Assembly (NCBI GenBank): GCA_045631445.1 | Contig: JAZQUS010000114.1 | Coordinates: forward strand, 1-14,885 | DNA from: RGIG4608 sp045631445 | GTDB taxonomy: Bacteria; Bacillota; Clostridia; Oscillospirales; CAG-272 | Length of the DNA stretch: 14,885 bases | Reading direction: 5' to 3' | Shown here: in pieces, positions 1 to 7,030 of the stretch | Numbering within the stretch: the first letter of the stretch is position 1 | Layout of the letters: each line of letters starts with the position of its first letter | The notes under the pieces: model-generated | Told to the model about the DNA's origin: nothing | Seen by the model: only the letters and a program-made list of their open reading frames with translations | The model's database searches: none | Made by a program: the position numbers and the translations under genes

Positions 1-132
1 AAAGAAAGAGGAATGATTTGTTTTTATGTATACGGAACCGATGTTTTAAGAAACGAAGAACCTGAAATTATATGTTCAATAGGAATTAACTATAATAAGA
101 ATAACAATACTATAACCTTATCAGTAGTATAG
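1..132 (+). CDS. C-terminal fragment of an unidentified protein
   Basis: The reading frame is open from the first base and ends at TAG (130-132), giving 43 residues that begin KERGMICFYVYG and end NTITLSVV. The start lies outside the window. I do not recognise a family. The alternating polar and hydrophobic residues suggest beta strands, but no motif is visible. It lies 46 bp upstream of the peptidase start on the same strand, with no hairpin between them, so the two may be co-transcribed. Coding status rests on the open frame, sensible codon use and correct spacing to the next Shine-Dalgarno sequence. Confidence 0.55.
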   Translation, partial: KERGMICFYVYGTDVLRNEEPEIICSIGINYNKNNNTITLSVV

Positions 133-165
133 TGTTATCAATTTTTTAAGGTTGTTTCTATATTT

Positions 166-173
166 AAGGAGGT
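166..173 (+). promoter_or_regulatory. Strong ribosome binding site for the secreted peptidase
   Basis: AAGGAGGT lies 5 nt before ATG at 179. It decides that translation starts at 179 in the signal-peptide frame and not at the TTG at 246, which has no purine-rich sequence in front of it. Confidence 0.85.
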
Positions 174-178
174 AAAAT

Positions 179-262
179 ATGAAAAGAATTCAAGTAATGA
201 TAAAAATTTTTTCATTTGTAATGATATGTTGTTTTTTTATGCAACTTGTCAATAATAACTAA
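179..262 (+). pseudogene. Out-of-frame signal peptide of the downstream peptidase
   Basis: This 27-codon frame starts at ATG 179 behind a strong ribosome binding site and stops at TAA 260-262. It encodes a signal-peptide-like start: basic MKR, then a hydrophobic stretch including IFSFVMICCFF. The downstream peptidase frame is open from 225, so both frames overlap across a run of seven T (232-238). Removing one T joins them: residues 1-18, then FLCNLSIITNA followed by NS. That gives a complete signal peptide with a plausible cleavage site after TNA and a secreted protein of about 868 residues. As written, the peptide ends after 27 residues. A sequencing error, a real frameshift or slippage-based on/off switching would all fit. 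Confidence 0.75.
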
Positions 263-2786
263 TGCAAATTCTAATAATACAGATTTGTGTGAAAGCTTTG
301 ATAATGATCCTTTAATTGATACGGGAATTAATCTTGCACCGACAATAAGCAGTCCGATAACCGATATATCTATTCCGGCAAGAGTTTCATTTGATAACAC
401 CGGTGTACAATATTATACTATTGAAACGGATGGCTTGATTGCTACAGAGGTTGAACAAGGTTCAATGGAATATGATTTAGTAGCAACGGAAGAATATGGG
501 ATTTTAGATGTTTATGCAACTTATGATGATGGCACCGTGCTACAAAGTTCGGTATATACTTATCTAAATGGTGATACAGTGTATTTAAGTGAATATTCAA
601 GCAAAAATGCTTTGGAAAGATATCTTGGGTGTGCTGTGGAAGATAATATATACACTTTAGAAGAGGCAGAGGCAATTTGGAATGGATTCGCTTGTCAAAA
701 TGAAGATATAAATGGAGATATTATTAATCCTCAACCCGAAGTAGGAGGTTTTTTGAATCCGGATAAGGGAACTATTTGCGGAACATTGACTTGGAAGAAC
801 GATATTACTAAGGCTAGTGAACCAACTCATCCATTACGACATGTTAAAGTTGCAATATATAAAAAAGTAGCAGGGGTGTATTGGCGTATAGCTACAACAT
901 ACACAAATGATTCGGGATATTTCTCTGCAGAAATTCCTGTAAATGATAACATCTATATAGGAGTTTTTGCTGGCGACGGAAATATAATGGTTAATACTCC
1001 TATAATTGGTAGTAAATATAGATACATATATAAAAAGAATCCAACTCAAGTTTCTGCAGGAACGACTACCACTGTGAATGTGGATCCTATATATATGGAT
1101 ACTGATGAAGGTCAGGCAATACAAATCGCTCAAGCCGCATTGGTTGCACGTGATTATGTTGAAGAAATGATGAATGAAATACCCAATGGGGTTCAGATAA
1201 TATACCCTGCTGATTCAGATTCGTGTTATTACAATTCATATATCACAACTATATTCATACTTAAGAAAAATGCAACAACATTAAAACCAGCTTCATATTC
1301 TTCTTGGGATGTAATTATGCATGAGTATGGACATCATATACAAAACGAATTGAATATAAGTGATAGTATGGGTGAGGGGCATTATATTGATGACAACATG
1401 GCAGATCATTATAAGAATCACTATGTAAAAGATAATTTTACAAACTGCAATATTGAGTGCATTTTATATAAAAAATATATTAATCTTCCATCGTTGATTG
1501 TTGGAGAGAATGACTGTAAGAAAACAGGTGACACATTGGCTTGGCCGGAAGCTTGGGCTACTGTTTTTGCATTGATGGCTCAAAATTATTATGCATCTCA
1601 ATTAATAGGTATCGATACTGTGGCTAATACATCATATAATGCATACAACGTAACTAATATCAATATAGAGAATTATTTTGCGAGAAAAGGGGAATCCTGT
1701 GAGTTGTCTGTGGCTGAAGTTTTATGGGACATTTTTGATTCAAACAATGATGGCGGTGATACAATATCTTTAGGGCACGAAGCATTTTGGAATATAAGTA
1801 CAAGAGAGGGTACATACACGTTCTCTGATTTTATGAATATATTTTATGCGGAATATCCTGAATATCAATATGAGATTGCTACGAATCTCGAAAAGTATCA
1901 AATGACTGTTGGTTGGAATTCTTCTTTCTCAATTGGAGGTACATCAACAACTGACCCAGTTACATTAGAGTGGAATGCACAAGGCGGAAGTACGTATTAT
2001 CCCAACAACTTATTTTCTGTTATTGTTTATTACGATGGTGAAGAAGTGTTTAGAAAAAATGGTATCAATACAACTTCTTGTAGCTTCGATTTAGATGAAT
2101 GGCAAGAATTGTTATCGGATTGCGGATATAAATGCGGTGAGAAATTGGAATTGGATATTGCTATTGCGGCATATCAGGATGATGGCAACTCTCACGTTAC
2201 CGGTCCGTATTATTCTGCATTAAAAACACTCACCATAGACCATAGTTGTAGATATGAAACAACCGGCACAAACCACTCGTATATATGTAATGACTGCAGC
2301 TACACGGAAACGAAATCACACGTTTTCGTTTGTATCGGAGTGAAAAATTCATTGCATTATGAAAAATGTGCGGATTGCGGTTATAGAGCAAATCAAATGA
2401 CTGATTATCAATGTACAAGTTTAAATTCCACCCAACACGAAAAAGAATGCAACGACTGCGGACACAGTGAAATCCAATCTCATAAGGTAACTAAAGCGTC
2501 GTTGGATGATACGTATCACAAGAGTTATTGTTCGGATTGCGGACATATTATATTAACCGAAGCGCACACGTTTACATACACGGCTCACTCGGGAAGAAGG
2601 CACAGTAAGACGTGCAGTTGCGGATATTCCACAACTGAAGCTTGTGTGGGAAGGGCATCCATAGGCGGAACTTCATATTGTGTGAATTGCGGACAGGAAA
2701 TGACTTTCATTTTCAATCCAATGTCAGTCGATGAAGAAGAATATCTTCCCAACACTGAAGAAGACGAAGAAAATCAAAAACAATGA
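246..2786 (+). CDS. Secreted zinc metallopeptidase (HExxH) with C-terminal CxxC/His repeats
   Basis: The open frame is 846 residues counted from a TTG codon. The natural start is probably ATG 179, joined through the frameshift at 232-238. Residues about 177-248 look like a carboxypeptidase-regulatory or SdrD_B-like beta-sandwich (GTICGTLTW, then TNDSGYFSAEIP). The peptidase core has HEYGHH at 359-364: H359 and H363 are candidate zinc ligands and E360 the catalytic base. E435 in WPEAWA is a plausible third ligand, as in gluzincins. Residues about 565-665 resemble a fibronectin-type or Ig-like domain. Residues 667-815 carry six Cys/His units, five with HxxxCxxC or close variants at a spacing of about 27 residues. 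The end is acidic (LPNTEEDEENQKQ) without a membrane anchor. It likely acts outside the cell on protein or glycoprotein; the substrate is unknown and I cannot assign a peptidase family with certainty. Confidence 0.8.
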   Translation: MSIITNANSNNTDLCESFDNDPLIDTGINLAPTISSPITDISIPARVSFDNTGVQYYTIETDGLIATEVEQGSMEYDLVATEEYGILDVYATYDDGTVLQSSVYTYLNGDTVYLSEYSSKNALERYLGCAVEDNIYTLEEAEAIWNGFACQNEDINGDIINPQPEVGGFLNPDKGTICGTLTWKNDITKASEPTHPLRHVKVAIYKKVAGVYWRIATTYTNDSGYFSAEIPVNDNIYIGVFAGDGNIMVNTPIIGSKYRYIYKKNPTQVSAGTTTTVNVDPIYMDTDEGQAIQIAQAALVARDYVEEMMNEIPNGVQIIYPADSDSCYYNSYITTIFILKKNATTLKPASYSSWDVIMHEYGHHIQNELNISDSMGEGHYIDDNMADHYKNHYVKDNFTNCNIECILYKKYINLPSLIVGENDCKKTGDTLAWPEAWATVFALMAQNYYASQLIGIDTVANTSYNAYNVTNINIENYFARKGESCELSVAEVLWDIFDSNNDGGDTISLGHEAFWNISTREGTYTFSDFMNIFYAEYPEYQYEIATNLEKYQMTVGWNSSFSIGGTSTTDPVTLEWNAQGGSTYYPNNLFSVIVYYDGEEVFRKNGINTTSCSFDLDEWQELLSDCGYKCGEKLELDIAIAAYQDDGNSHVTGPYYSALKTLTIDHSCRYETTGTNHSYICNDCSYTETKSHVFVCIGVKNSLHYEKCADCGYRANQMTDYQCTSLNSTQHEKECNDCGHSEIQSHKVTKASLDDTYHKSYCSDCGHIILTEAHTFTYTAHSGRRHSKTCSCGYSTTEACVGRASIGGTSYCVNCGQEMTFIFNPMSVDEEEYLPNTEEDEENQKQ

Positions 2787-2807
2787 TTTATAAAAATAAA
2801 TAAATTT

Positions 2808-2833
2808 ATCCCCCAAACTTGCGTTTGGGGGAT
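2808..2833. terminator. Bidirectional intrinsic terminator between convergent genes
   Basis: A perfect 11-bp stem (ATCCCCCAAAC at 2808-2818 and GTTTGGGGGAT at 2823-2833) closes a TTGC loop. A T-rich tract follows on the plus strand and another on the minus strand (AAATTTATTTATTTTTAT). It lies 21 bp after the peptidase stop codon and 13 bp beyond the stop of the convergent 95-residue gene, so it can serve both. Confidence 0.85.
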
Positions 2834-2846
2834 ATTTGTCATCCTT

Positions 2847-3134
2847 TTATTTTGCATTAAGCTCTCTTTCGAGCCAAATGAGGCCCAAGGAGAAAGCATC
2901 ATAAAGACCAACTTTATTACCCTGCTTGAGGATTTTGTTGGGGTCGTTTGAGTCAATTACCTGAATAAGAATTTGGCCTGGGAGATCTTCACCCGTTGCT
3001 TCATCCTTTTCATAGGACATAATTTCAAGAAGCAAGAAGCATTTTTCAGCTTTATCTCCATAGCAAATTGTGTTACCCTCGCGAACAAGTGGTCTATCTT
3101 TATATTCTAAATATTTTCCTTCTACAAGTTCCAT
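2847..3134 (-). CDS. Conserved-looking small cytoplasmic protein of unknown function
   Basis: The product is 95 residues, beginning MELVEGKYLEYKDRPLVREG. It has no signal peptide or membrane segment. It has a mixed beta-rich start, an acidic middle (YEKDEATGEDLPG) and a probable C-terminal helix (FSLGLIWLEREL). GGAGGA precedes the ATG at good distance, and a near-consensus promoter (3166-3194) lies directly upstream, so the gene is very likely real and separately transcribed. It follows rpe on the same strand and ends at the shared terminator 2808-2833. I do not recognise a characterised family; the residue pattern gives no catalytic motif. Confidence 0.85.
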   Translation of the reverse strand: MELVEGKYLEYKDRPLVREGNTICYGDKAEKCFLLLEIMSYEKDEATGEDLPGQILIQVIDSNDPNKILKQGNKVGLYDAFSLGLIWLERELNAK

Positions 3135-3165
3135 ATATATTCCTCCATATCATTTTTATCAATTA

Positions 3166-3194
3166 AGTATATCACAAAAACATAGATAAGTCAA
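3166..3194 (-). promoter_or_regulatory. Sigma-A promoter for the 95-residue gene
   Basis: Read on the minus strand, TTGACT (3189-3194) is followed after 17 bp by TATACT (3166-3171). It begins 3 bp past the rpe stop codon, so the small gene has its own start of transcription besides any readthrough from rpe. Confidence 0.8.
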
Positions 3195-3197
3195 GTA

Positions 3198-3917
3198 TTA
3201 TCTTTGTTTTACTATTTTTGTGGTTCTTGACGTTTTGGTGATAGTGGTTGTTTCTTCAGTGGGTTCTATAGGCTCTTCCTTCATTTTCTTTATTATCTGG
3301 GCAGGAGTTTTTGAACGGAAAATAGCAGAGCCGGCAACGAGAACGTTTGCTCCGGCTTCTACCGCAAGAATTGCATTGTTTTCGTTTATACCACCGTCAA
3401 CCTCAATGTCAACGTCAATATGATTTGCATTTGCATATTCTCTTATCTTGCGTACCTTTGCGAGCATTTCGGGCATGAATGCCTGACCGCCAAATCCGGG
3501 CTCAACCGTCATAACAAGCACCATATCAACAAGGTGAATATAGGGAAGTACGGCTTCATATGGCGTATCGGGTGAAATCGCAATCCCCACCTTCATATCG
3601 TACTCTTTGATTTTAAGAATAGCATCCTTGGGACGAGATGTGCTTTCGAGGTGAATAGTAATAAGGTCTGCGCCTGCTCTAACGAAATTTTCGATGTATC
3701 TTTGAGGATTTTTTATCATCAAATGAACGTCGAAAAACAATTTTGATTTTTTTCTTATAGATTCTATAACTGGCGGTCCAAAGCTGATGTTTGGAACGAA
3801 AACACCGTCCATAACATCAAGGTGCAAATACTGTGCGCCCGCTTGACGTACCTTTTCTATTTCCTTTTCAAGATTGGCAAAATCTGCCGCAAGAAGTGAT
3901 GGTGCTATGTAGATCAT
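3198..3917 (-). CDS. rpe: Ribulose-phosphate 3-epimerase
   Basis: This cytoplasmic TIM-barrel enzyme interconverts D-ribulose 5-phosphate and D-xylulose 5-phosphate in the pentose phosphate pathway. Family motifs are present in order: APSLLAADF (5-13), LHLDVMDGVFVPN (31-43), FFDVHLMI (61-68), MTVEPGFGGQ (136-145), EVDGGI (172-177) and VAGSAIF (194-200). The metal ligands expected for the family (H32, D34, H65, D174) are intact, D34 and D174 being the acid/base pair. The start is supported by AGGGAG 7 nt upstream. At 239 residues it is longer than the usual 215-225 because of a charged, Thr-rich tail (about residues 214-239, ending TTKIVKQR) that is not part of the barrel. A promoter (4014-4043) lies upstream, and the gene is separated from ispF by 146 bp. 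Confidence 0.96.
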   Translation of the reverse strand: MIYIAPSLLAADFANLEKEIEKVRQAGAQYLHLDVMDGVFVPNISFGPPVIESIRKKSKLFFDVHLMIKNPQRYIENFVRAGADLITIHLESTSRPKDAILKIKEYDMKVGIAISPDTPYEAVLPYIHLVDMVLVMTVEPGFGGQAFMPEMLAKVRKIREYANANHIDVDIEVDGGINENNAILAVEAGANVLVAGSAIFRSKTPAQIIKKMKEEPIEPTEETTTITKTSRTTKIVKQR

Positions 3918-3996
3918 AATATTTCTCCCTTCATTTTTTGGAAATTTATGTCGAAAGTGTTTTAATTAGCATAAAATAATAGTGAAAATTAGTATG

Positions 3997-4057
3997 AAAA
4001 TTTACGGATTGGATGTATATTTTTGCGGATGTGCGATAGTCAAATACCGTAAATTTT
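3997..4057. repeat. Inverted repeat flanking the rpe promoter
   Basis: An 11-bp perfect inverted repeat has arms AAAATTTACGG (3997-4007) and CCGTAAATTTT (4047-4057), separated by 39 bp. The candidate rpe promoter lies entirely between them: one arm is just upstream of the -35 box and the other at the expected transcription start. Two operator half-sites for a looping or dimeric regulator would fit; a long-loop hairpin is an alternative. Confidence 0.5.
4014..4043 (-). promoter_or_regulatory. Candidate sigma-A promoter for rpe
   Basis: On the minus strand TTGACT (4038-4043) is followed after 18 bp by TATACA (4014-4019). The predicted transcript begins about 90 nt before the rpe start codon. 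This places rpe in a separate unit from ispDF. Confidence 0.6.
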
Positions 4058-4063
4058 TGCGCT

Positions 4064-4543
4064 TTAGTTTTTATATACAATACACACCGCGTGTGCTGCG
4101 ATACCTTTTTCTTCTCCTGTGAATCCAAGCTTTTCTTCGGTTGTTGCTTTGACGCTAACCGCATCGAGTTCAACTTCGAGTGCGCGCGCAATGTTGAGTC
4201 GCATTTGTGGAATATACGGTGCGAGCTTTGGTGATTGGGCAAGGATTGTAGCGTCAACATTGCCAACCTCGTATCCTTTTTGCTTTACAAGTTCATAAAC
4301 GCAAGCAAGAAGCTCTAAACTATCCGCCCCCTTGTATTGCTCATCGGTGTCGGGAAAGTGCTTTCCAATATCTCCGAGGGATAAAGCACCAAGCAAGGCA
4401 TCACTTATAGCATGGAGAAGCACGTCTGCATCGGAGTGACCTAGGAGTCCTAAATGATGCGGAATATCCACACCGCCAATTATGAGTTTTCTATTTTCAA
4501 CAAGACGATGCACGTCGTATCCGTGACCTATTCTCATATTCAT
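4064..4543 (-). CDS. ispF: 2-C-methyl-D-erythritol 2,4-cyclodiphosphate synthase
   Basis: This is the cyclising step of the MEP isoprenoid pathway: CDP-methylerythritol 2-phosphate is converted to the 2,4-cyclodiphosphate with release of CMP. The protein normally works as a cytoplasmic homotrimer. The 159 residues match the usual length. Motifs seen are RIGHGYDVHRL (4-14), with zinc ligands D10 and H12; LLGHSDADVLLHAISDALLGA (33-53), with H44 as the third zinc ligand; GDIGKHFPDTD (57-67); and KATTEEKLGFTGEEKGIAAHAV near the C-terminus. The ATG overlaps the end of ispD by 4 bp, which implies translational coupling in an ispDF pair. The intervening ispE is not in this window. Confidence 0.97.
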   Translation of the reverse strand: MNMRIGHGYDVHRLVENRKLIIGGVDIPHHLGLLGHSDADVLLHAISDALLGALSLGDIGKHFPDTDEQYKGADSLELLACVYELVKQKGYEVGNVDATILAQSPKLAPYIPQMRLNIARALEVELDAVSVKATTEEKLGFTGEEKGIAAHAVCIVYKN

Positions 4544-5301
4544 TTGGATTCCTCCCTTGATTTAAGAATTGCGAGAGCTACGGGAATGTCATCTGGTGTG
4601 GTGATTTTAAGATTGTTTCTGCCACATTCAACAAGCTTGATTTTTGCGCCGAGATTTTCAACGAGTGAATTGTCGTCAGTAACCTCAAGCCCATCTTCCT
4701 TAGCTTTTAGCAAAGCTAATTCATATATGTCAGTTCTAAAAATCTGCGGAGTTTGCGCAAGCCATATGTGATTTCGATTTGCAGAAGATTCGATGAACAA
4801 ATTCTTTCCACTTGAAATTTTAATTGAGTCCACCGCTCTTGTTGCCGCCGTCGCGCCACCGCATTTGTATGCCGCAACGCATACCTTTTCAATATCTTTA
4901 GGTGCGATAAGACAACGCGCGCCATCGTGGATAGCAACGAATTTTGAATCCTTGCTTATTGCTTCAAAACCGTTTTTAACGGATTCCTGACGCGTTGCGC
5001 CGCCACTAACGAGTTTAGTTAGTTTTTTGAAATGGTATATTTTTTGAAATTCCTGATAAAGATAGAATTCCTCTGCCTTTGCAACTACGATGATTTCATC
5101 TATGTATTCGCATTCGTCAAAAGCCATAATTGTTCGCGCTACAACGGGGATATTGTCAAGCATCATCATCTGCTTTGAAATTCCACCCATTCGCGTGGAG
5201 TTGCCCGATGCGACAATTACGGCACTTGTGGGCTGTATTCTATCTTTTTTGCCCGCGATTGCACGGACTGTGTCGGTTATTTTGTGAATAATCTTGCTCA
5301 T
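4540..5301 (-). CDS. ispD: 2-C-methyl-D-erythritol 4-phosphate cytidylyltransferase
   Basis: It transfers CMP from CTP to methylerythritol 4-phosphate, the third step of the MEP pathway. The CTP-binding loop is VASGNSTRMGG (30-40), with K43 following; GGATRQESVKNGF lies at about 100-112, IHDGAR at 124-129, LAQTPQIF at about 180, TDDNSLVE and then NLKITTPDD near the end. At 253 residues it has about 24 extra basic N-terminal residues before the first strand (AVIVASG). The start at 5301 is backed by AAAGGAG about 8 nt upstream. The usual HD(A/G)ARP motif has Cys (C130) in place of Pro, a variation near the active site. Repeat A lies immediately upstream, ending about 30 nt before the start codon, and no good promoter is evident between them. 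Confidence 0.95.
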   Translation of the reverse strand: MSKIIHKITDTVRAIAGKKDRIQPTSAVIVASGNSTRMGGISKQMMMLDNIPVVARTIMAFDECEYIDEIIVVAKAEEFYLYQEFQKIYHFKKLTKLVSGGATRQESVKNGFEAISKDSKFVAIHDGARCLIAPKDIEKVCVAAYKCGGATAATRAVDSIKISSGKNLFIESSANRNHIWLAQTPQIFRTDIYELALLKAKEDGLEVTDDNSLVENLGAKIKLVECGRNNLKITTPDDIPVALAILKSREESK

Positions 5302-5334
5302 ACGGGACTCCTTTCTTGGAATGATATCCTATCG

Positions 5335-5814
5335 TTCAAATTTTGATTTGTAGGGAAGTTAGTTGAAGTAAAAACCGCTCCAGACGGAAACCCCAAAAGC
5401 TCATAAATGTCGCTTCTGGGAACCCCTAAGCCGCTTGGGCTCGCGCTTTTGAAAAAGCGCGGCAAAACAATCGCGTGGGTTTGTGCCAACTTGACGTAAA
5501 TTTCGATAAAACACGAGTGTTTTATCGGTTTGCTCTCTAAAATCCTCTTATGAAAATAAATTTTCAACGTGGATTTTATAGACCAAACTACGAAAATCAA
5601 ATCAAAGATTTGTTTTTCTAAAATTTACTTTGTGGGTACGTTGCTCTTTTGATAGCAATATAACTATGCTTTGTAGTAGCAAATCATAGATTTTCGAGCC
5701 GCCTGTTAAAATGGCGAGAAAATCGATTTGTATCGCGCTTGCGTGATACGATTTGCGCGAAGTCTTGCCACGACAACTCTATAAAAAGTTTTTGGTTCTT
5801 TTTTCAAAAAGAAC
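5335..5814. repeat. Modular hairpin-rich intergenic repeat, copy A
   Basis: This fills most of the 524-bp gap between rpiB and ispD. No convincing gene is present; an open frame of about 100 codons across its left half has no family signature and consists of repeat sequence. Shared modules with copies B and C: end TTCAAATTTTGATTTG (5335-5350); hairpin CGCGCTTTT/AAAAGCGCG (5442-5461); perfect 11-bp hairpin 5504-5514/5517-5527; core TTGCT...TTTTGATAGCAA (5641-5658), a shortened form of the B/C core; hairpin 5730-5738/5741-5749 inside AAATC...GATTTGCGCG; and AAAAAGTTTTTGG followed by hairpin 5795-5814. The left end is more diverged than in B and C and carries roughly 60 bp of extra sequence. It could be a non-autonomous mobile element (MITE-like) or a structured intergenic element. 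Confidence 0.7.
5795..5814 (-). terminator. Terminator-like hairpin after rpiB (end of repeat A)
   Basis: GTTCTTTTT (5795-5803) and AAAAAGAAC (5806-5814) form a 9-bp perfect stem with a 2-nt loop, 11 bp past the rpiB stop. On the minus strand it is followed by CCAAAAACTTTTTATAG, so the T-run is short and displaced. Weak termination or a purely structural role are both possible. Confidence 0.35.
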
Positions 5815-5825
5815 ATAATTTTTTA

Positions 5826-6278
5826 TTAAACTAACTTTCCGTTCTCAATATCTTCAATAAGTGATAATCTTTTGATATGTCTATCACCTTCGAATTCGGC
5901 GTTAACGAAGTTATCAACGAGGTCGAGGGCAAGTCCCTGACCGAGCACACGCGCGCCAAGGCAGAGAACGTTCGCATTGTTGTGAAGGCGAGTAAGACGA
6001 GCAGAGAAGGTGTCGGAGCAACAAGCCGCGCGAATACCCTTATGCTTATTTGCAGCCATGCTCATACCAATTCCCGTACCGCAAACGAGAATTCCAAGCT
6101 CTGCTTCGCAATTTTGAATTTTTTGGCAAAGGTGACTTGCAAAAATTGGATAATCGCAGCTATCAGCACTATTTGTGCCAACGTCAATTACTTCAAATCC
6201 CTTGCTTTCAAGGTGGGCTTTGATTATATTTTTAAGTTCAAAACCGCCGTGATCGGCGCCAAGTACGATAGTTTTCAT
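5826..6278 (-). CDS. rpiB: Ribose-5-phosphate isomerase B
   Basis: It interconverts ribose 5-phosphate and ribulose 5-phosphate in the non-oxidative pentose phosphate pathway (RpiB/LacA-LacB fold). The 150 residues match the family. Landmarks are GADHGGFELK (7-16), DVGTNS (32-37), D42-Y43-P44, and LVCGTGIGMSMAANK (64-78), with C66 the expected catalytic base; then GIRAACCSD and NANVLCLGARVLG with the phosphate-binding basic residues downstream. LacA/LacB galactose-6-phosphate isomerases share the fold, but the CGTGIGMS motif and lack of lac neighbours favour RpiB. The start lies 2 bp after the tsaB stop, with an AGAGG-type ribosome binding site inside the end of tsaB, so the two genes form one unit. 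Confidence 0.95.
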   Translation of the reverse strand: MKTIVLGADHGGFELKNIIKAHLESKGFEVIDVGTNSADSCDYPIFASHLCQKIQNCEAELGILVCGTGIGMSMAANKHKGIRAACCSDTFSARLTRLHNNANVLCLGARVLGQGLALDLVDNFVNAEFEGDRHIKRLSLIEDIENGKLV

Positions 6279-6280
6279 TT

Positions 6281-6997
6281 TTATACCTCTTTTTTCTTTT
6301 CTGCTTCTAATTTTTCAAGTCTTTCTCTTTCCGCCTGTGAAGCTCGAAGATAAACAGGGGATAACTCAATATCCGTTGTTAAAAGTTCTTGATGAGCCGC
6401 TTCAAGCGCACAAAGTGCAACAGAGTATGCGCTTTGATATTGAGAAATGAGAGGGGTATTTTCGGTTTTAACGGTTGCAAAAGCATTTTTTGCAATATCG
6501 TAACCGTCACCGCAAAGATATATTTTTTTGTTACTATATTTTTTTAATTCTTCTTCAAGATCGAAAACAGAAATCAATCTGTCATCGCAAAGACGAGTGA
6601 GCTTTCCGTTTTCACAAAGGAAAAGTGCATTGTAAAGCTGACTTCTTCTCGCGTTCATTACAGGGCAAACGATACCTTCCGCATAAAGAAGATTGTGCGC
6701 GAGTGCGTCAAGACTTGATACAGGTGCGCAGGGCTTGTTTCTGTTAAAGGCAAGTCCCTTTATTGTTGCCGCACCAATTCGCACACCGGTGAATGAGCCG
6801 GGACCTGCCGAGCATGCGAAAAGGTCGATGTCGTCAACGGTCAATTTCAACACCTTAAGTGATGCCTCAATCATGGGAAGCAAGGTTTCACTGTGCGTGT
6901 TACCGTTGTTTATCGTAAACTCTGCAAGGAGTTTTTCATTTTCAGTTATCGCAACCGTCGATACTATTGCGGTTGAGTCAAGAGATAAAATTTTCAT
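6281..6997 (-). CDS. tsaB: tRNA threonylcarbamoyladenosine biosynthesis protein TsaB
   Basis: TsaB is the non-catalytic ASKHA-fold partner of TsaD. With TsaE it forms the complex that transfers threonylcarbamoyl to A37 of ANN-decoding tRNAs (t6A). The sequence shows the N-terminal ILSLDST strand (3-8), NTHSETLLPMI (33-43), the diagnostic SAGPGSFTGVRIG (63-75), MNARRSQLY (114-122, where MDARR is more usual) and the terminal PVYLRASQAER (214-224). A charged tail rich in Glu and Lys follows to residue 238. The ATG is preceded by AAAGGAG. It lacks the third catalytic features of TsaD and is much shorter, so it is TsaB. It pairs with rpiB downstream and is separated from tsaE by repeat B, although these t6A genes are often adjacent in Firmicutes. 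rimI and tsaD are not in the window. Confidence 0.95.
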   Translation of the reverse strand: MKILSLDSTAIVSTVAITENEKLLAEFTINNGNTHSETLLPMIEASLKVLKLTVDDIDLFACSAGPGSFTGVRIGAATIKGLAFNRNKPCAPVSSLDALAHNLLYAEGIVCPVMNARRSQLYNALFLCENGKLTRLCDDRLISVFDLEEELKKYSNKKIYLCGDGYDIAKNAFATVKTENTPLISQYQSAYSVALCALEAAHQELLTTDIELSPVYLRASQAERERLEKLEAEKKKEV

Positions 6998-7030
6998 ATT
7001 GATCTCCTTTGTTGTGAATTGTTTGATACT

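Noticed and set aside
2733..2786. LPNTE near the peptidase C-terminus as a sortase anchor motif
   Set aside because: The fifth residue is Glu, not Gly, and there is no hydrophobic segment or basic tail after it, only an acidic end.
4454..4771. Plus-strand frames opposite ispF and ispD, and similar antisense frames opposite rpe, rpiB, the ABC gene and clpC
   Set aside because: They are antisense to well-supported genes, have no family features, and none has a convincing ribosome binding site.
5298..5600. Minus-strand open frame of 100 codons overlapping the ispD start
   Set aside because: It runs through repeat A modules and hairpins, has no family signature and its 3' end overlaps the ispD start and ribosome binding site.
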